Shown: in pieces, positions 9,519-18,475 of the stretch
Position numbering within the stretch: position 1 is the first letter of the stretch
Layout of the letters: each line of letters starts with the position of its first letter
Source: Spongospora subterranea
Lineage: Eukaryota; Endomyxa; Phytomyxea; Plasmodiophorida; Plasmodiophoridae
DNA length: 34,973 nt
NCBI GenBank assembly: GCA_900404475.1
Contig: OUQQ01000153.1
Location: 1-34,973 of the forward strand
Direction of reading: 5' to 3'
The notes under the pieces: generated by a model
Told to the model about the DNA's origin: nothing
What the model saw: only the letters and a program-made list of their open reading frames with translations
Databases searched by the model: none
Made by a program: the position numbers and the translations under genes

Positions 9519-11764
9519 ATGCCAGGTGTTCCAGATTCGCCGAACGAGGATACCACCTCGCCGGACGCCACTTTTGCTAGTTTAGGCGTTTGCGAGCAAA
9601 TAGTAGAATCGTGCAATGCTTTGGGCTTCACTAAACCAACAGCGATCCAATGTGAGGCAATTCCTCATGGTCTTGCAGGTCGCGACATTATCGGTCTGGC
9701 CGAAACTGGATCGGGCAAAACGGCCGCTTTTGCCATCCCGGTTTTGCAGCGCCTGTTGGATAACCCGCAGAAGATGTTCGCCCTGATTTTGGCTCCAACG
9801 CGAGAACTAGCGTAAGAAAAGCTGTTCATCATGAGGCAGTAGGCAGTAAACCAACTGCTCAATAATCATGTTGCCTATGATGACCTCAAATCACTACACC
9901 TATTCTAATTCTATTATGACGTTTTCGGGTTCAAATATTGGTGTCTTCAATGTGTTTCCTGATTTCATGAGTCCGAATGTTGACGTGAGTGTATTTAGGT
10001 TCCAAATACAGGAGCAGTTTGAGGCGTTGGGCAGCTCGTTTGGCGTCAAGGCGGTCTGCCTTGTAGGAGGGATTGATATGATGCAGCAAGCAATCGGCTT
10101 ATCGAGGTGCTTGACACAAATTACATTTGATAGAGTTCGTTCCTTTTTCAAATGCTTTTCACGACCTTGGTCAAACTTTCACGATTGAATTGTCACAATC
10201 CCACCCATTATCATTCGCATTTTCACAAAACATAGTGTCTGTACGTCGGCGCTGGTTTGCTCATCTTCGATTTGCATCAGGAACCCTCACATCGTGGTTG
10301 CTACTCCTGGTCGTCTTGTAGATCATCTTCAAAACACAAAAGGATTTAGTCTCTCCAACCTCAAGGTAATTTCACGACTTTCTCAAAATGTTATCTCGTT
10401 TGGCGACATTTTGGTTTGGCATCTGCTGATTGACATCGATCATGTGACAGTTTCTAGTTCTCGACGAAGCCGATCGTCTCTTGAATATGGATTTCGAGTC
10501 TGAGATCGATACACTGCTGGGTGTTATTCCCAAGTCCCGCACTACGATGCTGTTCTCTGCGACCATGACTTCTCGAGTCGCCAAACTCCAGCGCGCGTCC
10601 TTGTCTAATCCCATCAAAGTGTCTGTATCCAACAAATACCAGACTGTTTCCGGTCTTGTTCAACAGGTATTGTAGCTATGAAAATCAGGGGAGCACAAAA
10701 TAACCCCACTTGAATCCCTTTTTGGATGTTTATGCTGTTGTTGTTAACGTTGTGGATGATCCGTTGTGTTTTATTGCTGTTGACAGTTGTTTATCTGTGT
10801 TTGTCTTTCGTCGTCCGACCTTTACTGTGTTAGTTTACTGATCACCATTTGTGTCGTTCAGTATAAGTTCATTCCGGCCAAGCACAAAGACTTGTATCTG
10901 GTCTACACGCTCAACGATTTCACTGGCGGTTCCGTCATCATTTTCACTGATACCGTTCGCGCCACAGCACGAGTGGCGTTCCTGTTGCGTGCCCTCGGGT
11001 TCCCAGCTGTCCCTCTCCATGGTCAGATGACCCAGCCCAAACGTCTTGGCGCTCTGAACAAATTCAAATCTGGAGATAGGAAGATATTGGTCGCCACCGA
11101 CGTCGCTTCAAGGTTCGTGCGAATTTTGATTGTGACTGTTTCTTTGTTTGGGATCATTGCTGCTTGGCGGTTACAATTTGCTGTGAATGGCGTTATAATT
11201 GAACGGCATTGTAATTTCGGTGCTGCTCCATCGCATTCTGCTGACAGAGGTGACTTTACAGAGGGTTAGATATCCCCAGCGTTGATTGCGTAATCAATTT
11301 CGACATCCCGACTCATTCTAAGGATTATATCCATCGGGTTGGAAGGACAGCACGCGCTGGTCGATCCGGAACCTCGGTCACATTCGTCACTCAATACGAT
11401 GTTGAATTGTTTCAACGAATTGAAGAACGTAATGGGTCTGTAAATCACGCCCAAAGCCGGTATTGAGGTCAATTTTCTAGTAATTGGATTCAAGATGAAG
11501 GAATACGATGCTGAACAAGAAGAGGTGATGGTCTTGTTCCAGCGTGTTACAGAAGCACAACGCATTGCTCAAATGGTATTGATGGGCGTTGATGTATTCA
11601 ATATTGATATGGCTAAGGAGTCGCTTTTATAGGACCTTCGGGAAATGGAAGAATATCGGGGAAAACGAGGAGATGGGGGAAGTCGTGGAAGAGGTGGACA
11701 ACGAGGTCGTGGCGGTGCAAGGCGTGGGGGCGAAGGTCGCGCTTCTAAAAAACAAAAACAATAA
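9519..11764 (+). CDS. DDX47: DEAD-box RNA helicase DDX47/Rrp3 (448 aa, eight exons)
   Basis: join(9519..9811,9999..10106,10281..10365,10451..10666,10862..11112,11262..11428,11481..11575,11633..11764), all in phase. Motifs in order: Q motif (GFTKPTAIQ), I AETGSGKT (61-68), Ia PTREL, GG, Ib [39 protein letters not shown]. Family-specific blocks such as [16 protein letters not shown] and [14 protein letters not shown] place it in DDX47/Rrp3, the nucleolar helicase needed for early 18S rRNA processing. It ends in an Arg/Gly-rich tail ([11 protein letters not shown]) and KKQKQ. Five introns are 85-195 nt, longer than in the neighbouring HIR gene; two are 52-57 nt. ATG 9315 is an alternative start; 9519 matches the usual N-terminal length. 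Confidence 0.96.
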
Positions 11765-11765
11765 A
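11760..11765 (+). promoter_or_regulatory. Poly(A) signal overlapping the DDX47 stop codon
   Basis: AATAAA contains the TAA stop (11762-11764), so the hexamer and the termination codon share bases. Confidence 0.4.
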
Positions 11766-11859
11766 ATTTATTTTATCAACCTGTTCATGTTTTCATCTTC
11801 TCGTCTTCCAAGAGAACCATACGCTCGGTCAACATCGGTTTCCGCTTTGAATCGCATTC

Positions 11860-11940
11860 TTATTGTTCTCCTGTATTACGCACGCTGTCACAATAGAAGA
11901 ACAATCGATGGCACTTCACTCCCTTATACAATACGGCACA
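11860..11940 (-). CDS. Possible terminal exon of an unresolved minus-strand gene
   Basis: A 26-codon minus-strand frame ending at TAA, reached by an acceptor (CTGAAG), encodes a Cys-spaced peptide (CAVLYKGVKCHRLFFYC...). A donor at about 11981 would join it in phase to LGLRRHN upstream. Composition is protein-like, but no start, family or complete model was found. A plus-strand ORF also covers it. Confidence 0.2.
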   Translation of the reverse strand, partial: CAVLYKGVKCHRLFFYCDSVRNTGEQ

Positions 11941-12109
11941 CTTCAGTTCAACATGACAATAATTACGCCATCTACAGCCACGTTATGACGACGGAGGCCG
12001 AGACGCTGAAAGACGTCGGGCAATTGTGTAGCAAGCGTTAGGATGACAATTCAGGTGTCAACACATGTTCATGGCCGCGGTGGGTCGATACGTATGTTTG
12101 GGGTTGTGC

Positions 12110-12336
12110 CTAGGCTCCGAACTCAAAACGAAACTGGTCATAATGTTGGAGTTTGGCCACATCTGAGTTCAAAGCTGCATCATGGTACCCTTCCGAATGA
12201 CTCAGTATGAGGTTTTGAGCACGTTGACCAGCGATAATCCGGTTATCTTTCCGCGTGTGTATTTGCTGGTTTTCTTACCGCTCATTCCGACCACAAATGA
12301 CTCTGCTTTAGCCGGACATAAGTTGGCTTTAATCAT
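12110..12336 (-). CDS. Possible small gene or terminal exons, unknown
   Basis: complement(join(12110..12246,12279..12336)) joins in phase across a candidate 32-nt intron (GTAAG...GGAAAG) and gives 64 residues from an internal ATG, containing NRIIAGQRAQNLILSH and ending HYDQFRFEFGA. Coding frame continues upstream of the ATG for at least six codons, so more exons may exist. No family recognised. The unspliced frame is also open, which weakens the model. Confidence 0.3.
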
Positions 12337-12651
12337 AAGACGATAAAGGGCTCGTTATTTGATATTGCATTTACATATTGAAAATGAGGGAGTTGGTCAT
12401 CATTGAGGACCTATCTGCTCAAACCAGGGAGGATCTATCGCACCCGATCTGAATTTTCATGATGAGTCAGTAATCATTGCTAATTTGACCACTGCATAGC
12501 CTTGCTTTTGATATGGACATTCAGATTTCCAAAGGCTGTTCCATGAAAACAATGTCTTTTGTCAATGATTTTTATCAAGATAGATTATAAAAGCATTTCG
12601 GGCAGTGGAAGATATCCACACAATTATTAGTTTTACGATCAGTGACGAAAG
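12337..12651. other. Intergenic, nothing recognised
   Basis: AT-rich. Contains the 3' flank of the hydrolase gene (-) and no convincing ORF. Confidence 0.4.
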
Positions 12652-14026
12652 TTAATCTGTTGAAATCGCACCGAATTTGGAAGTTATGCTAACGTCAGAC
12701 TTAAAAGTCCCATCAGCATTTAGCATATCTGTTCCAGCGATTATCCCCAGATGTACAATTCGGTCACCCTGCACGTTTGCTGGATTTGTCGACTTTCCGA
12801 TAACGACTCCATCTTCTGGGGCGACATATTTCGTAATCACAAACCCGAATATATCCACGACGGAAGCCAGGAACTGGCCCTTCCGAACTATTTCAGCACA
12901 GCTGGGTGATACATCAAGAACACCTCCACAATCAGTCTGCATCCAATAGGAATGACTACAGACAATGGTTGGCGGTCGTGTCACATCCAACTGGCGAAAT
13001 TCCGGAACTTCAATAAGACCTATATCATCGAGAACTCTTGCAATTCCAGCGTATGTCATCCCGATTAGAGCACGATTAAAACTTGTTGAATCACCAATTT
13101 CAATTGTAATCGCGTCAATGCCTCTGGCACAAGCTGCAGCACGCAGCGTCCCAGCACCTCCGTCACCACCGGTTCCCACCTGAAAACGATATCAGAAATC
13201 CGACATATAAAAGAGGATTCACCGACATTGTGTACGATTATTTGTGGTTGAATTAATCGAGCCAACCTGCTTATAAAGGGATAGCGAATGTCGGCACGCA
13301 CATACTAAAATATCCAAGGTAAGACAAATTCGAAAAGAGGCAACAAACAGCTCACAAAGGAATTATGGCGACCAAAAGACGCAGTGTGTAGATCCATGAG
13401 GACGTTGCAATTGACGAGAACACGTTCGAACAGGTTTTTACAAAATTGTTGGCTCCTTGTAGCGATGTTGATTTCGTTCCCTGGCTTGAATGCGCTTCCG
13501 AAACATCTGTTCAGATCCGCACCATCCTGACACGGAGGTTAAATCGAAGTGAAACTCGTCAAATCAGCGCCACAACCTGGTAAAATCGGGTTGTGTTTTC
13601 GAACCCGAACTGATTACAGCACGGAACAGCCACTACAGCACCTTTCAGATTGCAGATATGAGGAGCCAGGTCATGGAAAATTTTCTGGATGGTTGGAATC
13701 CCAGAAACCTCATTCCCGTGGAGGGCGGCAGTCAGACCGACGACTTTGCCGGGCGTCGAGCCTTTCGCCAACATAACCGGAACCGAGATTGGCGATCCGA
13801 AGGCATCCGATACGATTTGTACCCACATCACGCTGATTTCGCCAGATGGCCAATCATCAAGGTCGAGTTTGGCGACGGTTGGGATTGCGGTAACCGGCTT
13901 GGCAGAGAAATAATACAAAATTTCTCGTATACTTTGCCTTCTCGCCATAACGGGCATCCGATCCACAAGAGGAGAACCCATGGGGTGAATCATTGCGTCG
14001 TCCACGTCCTCATTCGGGACGATCAT
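12652..14026 (-). CDS. Aspartoacylase/succinylglutamate desuccinylase-family hydrolase (408 aa)
   Basis: complement(join(12652..13179,13227..13304,13356..13526,13577..14026)), with introns of 47, 51 and 50 nt. The M14-type zinc carboxypeptidase fold is evident: HGNE supplies H103 and E106; DLNRCFG (154-160) is the substrate-carboxylate block; DLHTASFG has the third ligand H197; YVRAD and the Gly-rich GTGGDGGAGTL follow; E260 in TIEIG is the likely catalytic acid. The last 100 residues are a beta-rich domain with VAPEDGVVIGKSTNP. Family members cleave amide-linked acyl groups from amino acids (for example N-acetylaspartate or N-succinylglutamate); substrate cannot be predicted here. The intron 3 donor is GTCGGT. 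No targeting peptide seen. Confidence 0.92.
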
Positions 14027-14429
14027 TCTGTCCCGGTCAAATTCTGAGCCTCAAACAGCGACTTCGTGCGCCGCCAAAGCAAATCAGAACAAAACGAGTT
14101 AAATAAAGTCGAGAACAGATTGACTGTACCTGATTGGAGTGGACTCGTCGTGGACTCGTGGACATGACCTCCTTAACTGACTAAGGTCTCCACTTACAGA
14201 TGGGGTTCCGCACAACCACATTACCGATACACCCTGTGGTGTTGGTGACGAGGGGGGAATGGGTCGTCGACCAGGGTCGTGTGTAGTGTGTATGGGCTGT
14301 ACACACTACCTGCTGTGGTGTCGCAGGTACAGTACGTGCTTGACAGTGTAACAACAACAGTAACATCACTTTACTCATTGAACCACTTCACCATAATCCA
14401 CTCCATAATCATATCGTTATCGTGTTGTT
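14027..14429. other. Intergenic with a short hairpin
   Basis: Promoter side of the hydrolase gene. An inverted repeat with 10-bp perfect arms (14283-14292 and 14300-14309, gtagtgtgta / tacacactac) and a 7-nt loop is the only structure noticed. Confidence 0.45.
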
Positions 14430-14640
14430 GATATGTGGATCAAGCAATCCCTGATGATCAGGCCGATATGTGGATCAAGCAATCCCTGATGATCAGGCCG
14501 ATATGTGGATCAAGCAATCCCTGATGATCAGGCCGATATGTGGATCAAGCAATCCCTGATGATCAGGCCGATATGTGGATCAAGCAATCCCTGATGATCA
14601 GGCCGATATGTGGATCAAAGCAATCCCTGCTGATCAGGCC
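14430..14640. repeat. 35-bp tandem repeat, six copies
   Basis: Units start at 14430, 14465, 14500, 14535, 14570 and 14605. The first five are identical; the last has one inserted A and one substitution. The unit begins gatatgtggatc and ends with the near-palindrome cctgatgatcagg. The unit length is not a multiple of three and no long frame is conserved across it, so it is non-coding. It lies between the hydrolase and the vWD glycoprotein genes. Confidence 0.97.
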
Positions 14641-14778
14641 GCCATACCATTCATTCAGTTTCATTGACAACACCTCAATTGCGCGTTTCGTTAGGGCGCT
14701 CAAGACACTGTGTAGGCACGAATACCGATATGCGAGAACGGTCGTGGCAGGGTCAACCTGGGAGCATTGTCTGGCGGT

Positions 14779-15024
14779 TCAATCCGACTTCAACAGCGCG
14801 ATTGACCACACGTTGCGAGATTTGATGCAATTGTTTTGCCAGTCTACCACACAGTGCTTTGTCACCTGACCGACCTGTTCGGCGTCACAATCCTCGATCC
14901 GGAACCAGATTGGTTCGCTATCATATGCCAGAGCAGCACAATTCCGTCCTGAGTTCGTGGGTTTGCGTATTTCTTCATGAGAATTTGTTGCCGGCAACAT
15001 AGACATTACTACCAATGTTATCAT
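14779..15024 (-). CDS. Possible small secreted Cys-containing protein (81 aa)
   Basis: An ORF starting with a short hydrophobic stretch (MITLVVMSMLPATNS) that could be a weak signal peptide, then a hydrophilic region with four Cys and EPIWFRIEDCDAEQVGQ. It ends 3' of the vWD gene on the same strand. No family. It could be a chance ORF or one exon of a larger gene. Confidence 0.3.
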   Translation of the reverse strand: MITLVVMSMLPATNSHEEIRKPTNSGRNCAALAYDSEPIWFRIEDCDAEQVGQVTKHCVVDWQNNCIKSRNVWSIALLKSD

Positions 15025-15119
15025 TTGTTATACATATCGGACAATAATTCAAATGCATTTTCACAACAACTGTTATTGTAGTGATTGCAACTCGTTTGAC
15101 AGCGATATGTTAGTCCAGA

Positions 15120-17154
15120 TCAGAGTTGAATATCGAATCGGTTTTGCCGATCAAATTCACTTGTAAATTTGATCAACGCCTGTCGATGTTCCTGCTGCAT
15201 ACGACGTCGATAAATCAAGACGCCAACGACCAGAGCTGCGACGACGCCAGCAGCAGCAATTGCGGCCACGAGTAGTATCTCCTCTAATAGCCATGAGGTA
15301 TTCTGCATATCGTCTCGGAAACTTACCGTGTTCGATAGCGCGATCTTTGGATTCGCTGAAGTGCACGAGTCGTATAAACACATCTGCAAGGCGTTCTCTC
15401 TTGCTTCTAACTCATCCTCAGTCATTGCTAATGGGTCGAGCAATTCCCTTTCACACAGCGCCAGCGAGTCGAAGAACAGCTCGAGAGTTGAGCATGATAG
15501 AACTGGAGCGGGCGATGAAGGTGCCGCTGTATCGTCCGCTAGCGCTTTGAACACTTGCCATCTACCAGCGGCTGATGAAGGGATACGAGCACCTTCAGGC
15601 GCGAACAGATTACAGATTCGATCAGAGCGAATCACAGCTGCCAATGCGGCTGCAATTGTGTCTGAATCAACAGCGATCTGTTCTCCACAGAATCCTTGAC
15701 GAGTATATCCAACCCAATCGTTCATATTATAGAACTCATTCCAGTCCTTCTGATTGCATCGCTTTGGATGACTCATACGCCGTTTACCTCCCGAACTATA
15801 CTCATGCATGTGTCGGAATCCCTTCATGGTTGTCCCATTTGTGTTCAGGTTCCCGCACAGCCCGAAGGTTCGATCATAGACTGGGCTCAGCACGTGTGAT
15901 GGTGTTTTACCAATAGCGGCGCTACGATCGGCAACACACGACGTGTCGATATCAATTTGAAAAAAAAAACTCTGATACCAGAACGTTGTGTCTTTGCAAC
16001 CTTTCTCTGATAATGAGAGCACTACACCCGTCCCCTTTTTCTGCAACAGAACTGATCGACCTCCTCGCCCGATCTGCACTGGAGTGGTTGTCGCCGGCGG
16101 CAATGTCACTGTCCGATTCGTATCCCAGTCAAATCGCGTCACGACGCAGCTCGTGGACGAGCACGTGACGCCGAACATCTGGGCGGCGTTGTTCATCGTC
16201 AACGGGTCGTCGTAGTTGCATTGACTCGTACAGGCGTAATCGGTGTTGCAATGATCAAGTCGGTCCGACATCTGCACCAGCAGAGCCGTACGTCAAACAA
16301 CCACATCCTCTAATCATTGGGAGTCCAATAAAACCCGTCGATCTAGTACCTGATCATTGAAGACAATCAGCTTTGATTCGACCTCGCACGATACAGAATC
16401 GGGTCTCATGAATTGGCAAGGCTTAGACCGTCCAGGACATTGATAGCTATCAACAAAGCGCTTGTTGGTGCAGAATGATTGATGACTAAGGGCAGCGAAT
16501 CGTCTATTGGCCGCTACTGTATGCCAACCTGACCCCATATGATGCCATTTACATCCCTCGAACGTGTCGATATGAGGATCGCCGGTCTGTAAACCCCCAA
16601 ATCATTAGATCATCGCTGGGCACCGGATTGAATCAACGCTCACAAACCATAACGCAACGGTGCTGTTGATCATTAGAATTACATTTATGATAGGCGACAC
16701 CGCTATTGCAGTTCTGCACCGAATCCGTACAGGATTGCTGAGAGCTTAACGGTATTGGGCATTGCGATGGAACAGCTGAGGTCGTGACAGGACGAGTTGT
16801 CGGTGGTCGAGTTGTTGTCGCCCGCAATGTCGTTGGTGCCCGAGACGTTATCTGCAGTTCGGTGGTCATTGGCGGCGGCGTCACACGCATAGGCGGATCC
16901 GTCTGTTGAGTTGTCGTCATTATTCGCGATGTCGGCGATGGGATAATACGTGGAGGCGGATCTGTCGTCGCTTGCGATGTTGTCTGTGTCTCGGTGGTCA
17001 TCCGAGGCGGTGGAATACGGCGAGGTGGATCGGTTCGGATGGTTGTCGTAAACGAGGACCCAACGGCCAGGCAACACAACAGCACAAACGACCGTAAACT
17101 CAACGTCATTTTTGGGAAATAATAGAATGACAATCTTTTCATTAAGAGACGCAT
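15120..17154 (-). CDS. Type I membrane glycoprotein: signal peptide, Thr/Pro stalk, vWD domain, TM (631 aa)
   Basis: complement(join(15120..16271,16350..16586,16648..17154)), with introns of 78 and 61 nt. Residues 16-35 (SLRSFVLLCCLAVGSSF) form a signal peptide, perhaps starting at Met16. Residues 36-135 are Thr/Pro repeats of the type TDPPPRI/PPPMTTE, a mucin-like O-glycosylation stalk. A Cys-rich stretch leads to GDPHIDTFEG at the start of exon 2, the canonical start of a von Willebrand type D domain; FGLCGNLN in exon 3 is its core motif. After more Cys-rich sequence come one TM (VAAIAAAGVVAALVVGVLI) and a short basic cytosolic tail. Such proteins are extracellular matrix or surface components. 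Several NxS/T sites are present. The exact function is unknown. Confidence 0.85.
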
Positions 17155-17242
17155 GTCATCTCATGGCGAATCAGATATTAGTGTGGTACCATCTTCCTTA
17201 ACCCCGGAACAAAAGATTTCGTTGGTGGAAATATCCAGCCAG

Positions 17243-17671
17243 TTATGGATTCGTATTGGGGGGGCAATATCCACCCCATATGAAATCGATATCTGGGGCA
17301 ATCCCAACATATAGTTGATTATTTCTTGACTGAGAATGAAACCGTCTGTGATGATTCCTTCTGTTCATGGGAGATCTGTTGATTAACGCCAAGTTTTCCA
17401 AACTATTCAACTCGTAATGAGTCACTGGAACGCGTTGAGCACCTCTTGTGTTTCTAGAACGATTCCTATCTGGATACTGATCCAACCCCGATTACAGTCC
17501 TGTAGGAATCACCAATTCAGATTGCCCATCAACAATCAGAACAGGAACACATAGTGTATGAGAATCGAGATGATACGCCCTGGTTGATGAATAAACCCAT
17601 TCAAACCCATCACTGTCGGTAAATCCGACTGAACTAAACTTACAACACGCCATGATTGGATTAGAGTTCAT
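17243..17671 (-). CDS. Unknown protein, frame interrupted by TAA or a 30-nt intron
   Basis: One minus-strand frame is open on both sides of a single TAA for 162 codons in total. A candidate 30-nt intron 17466-17495 (GTAATC...GATAG) removes the stop in phase. The N-terminal half contains DGFEWVYSSTRAYHLDSHT and VLIVDGQSELVIP, the C-terminal half VPVTHYELNSLENLALI and ends GGYCPPNTNP. Start could be 17671 or 17653. No recognised domain. If the intron is not real, this is a pseudogene or two ORFs. Divergent from the next small gene, 38 bp apart. Confidence 0.45.
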
Positions 17672-17709
17672 AGAGTATCGGAACCGTGAATAGTTCGAGA
17701 GTATTCGAG

Positions 17710-17976
17710 ATGTGTTATGAAATGACACCACTCTTCATTTCTGAACAGACCATGGTGGACGATGTCGATATATTGGAAGTATTTCGGGGCGTTCACCGTT
17801 TGCTACAGCGAAAGCTGGTCGAGATACGAGCGTGCACCTATTGGGATGAATCGCTACGACAAGTAGTTATTGAGCTCTACGATCTCGAGAAGACTCTCCA
17901 TGATGAGTGTCGTCGCATTGAACAATCAGATCAATACAAAGCTCGTCGGTTTTCTAGGCGAGATTCTCAGGCGTGA
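17710..17976 (+). CDS. Small helical protein, unknown (88 aa)
   Basis: ATG 17710 to TGA gives a charged, helix-forming product: VDDVDILEVFRGVHRLLQRK, then LRQVVIELYDLEKTLHDE, ending in a basic tail (KARRFSRRDSQA). It has the heptad-like spacing of a short coiled coil. An upstream in-frame GTG is not needed. No family recognised. It is a single-exon ORF in a gene-dense neighbourhood. Confidence 0.45.
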   Translation: MCYEMTPLFISEQTMVDDVDILEVFRGVHRLLQRKLVEIRACTYWDESLRQVVIELYDLEKTLHDECRRIEQSDQYKARRFSRRDSQA

Positions 17977-18475
17977 CCAATGATTCGGCAACAGCAGATA
18001 TGGCGATATCAATGGAAGGGGTAAGGGAGCAATAAATACAATAACGGGCCTTTCAGATACCAGTTGTTTTACGAGAGCGGTTCCGGTAGATTGGAGAACC
18101 AAACGATCAATTAAGATGATCTTTAGGTCGGCAGTTAAAGGAGAGATATGGGGTTATCATGGGATATGAAACCAACGGGGGGTGAATTACCCACCGATAA
18201 TCATATCATAGGTCGGGAACAATCAGACCTATCATAGTATTGTCACATTGGGATATCGGCACTAGATAGATTCCCTCAATCGCTAATAATCTCATGAAAT
18301 CCACTGGGCGATTGATATTCCTTGAACATTTTGACAAGGAGACAATATCCCTTTCATAAAACAGCAAACACCGCGATTCGGATGAACTTAAATATCCAGT
18401 TTTGTCCGTTCGTATTGTTATGTTCTTATTATATCGGAAACCGGATTGAGCTGAGGAATAAACAAAAACGGGACG
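17977..18475. other. Intergenic before the PLC-X gene
   Basis: A minus-strand ORF (18206-18559) overlaps the first 84 bases of the PLC-X frame. Its last 90 codons (18206-18475) have fairly protein-like composition (FMRLLAIEGIYLVPISQ), but there is no start outside the overlap and no motif. Treated as unproven. Confidence 0.3.

Noticed and set aside
14430..14640. CRISPR-like array
   Set aside because: Units abut without variable spacers and the genome is eukaryotic; it is a simple tandem repeat.
14540..14869. 109-aa plus-strand ORF through the 35-bp repeats
   Set aside because: The 35-bp period shifts frame each copy; the peptide is a by-product of the repeat.
16703..17077. 124-aa Asp/Asn/Ser-rich minus-strand ORF
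   Set aside because: Alternate frame of the Thr/Pro stalk of the vWD protein; repeats create long shadow frames.
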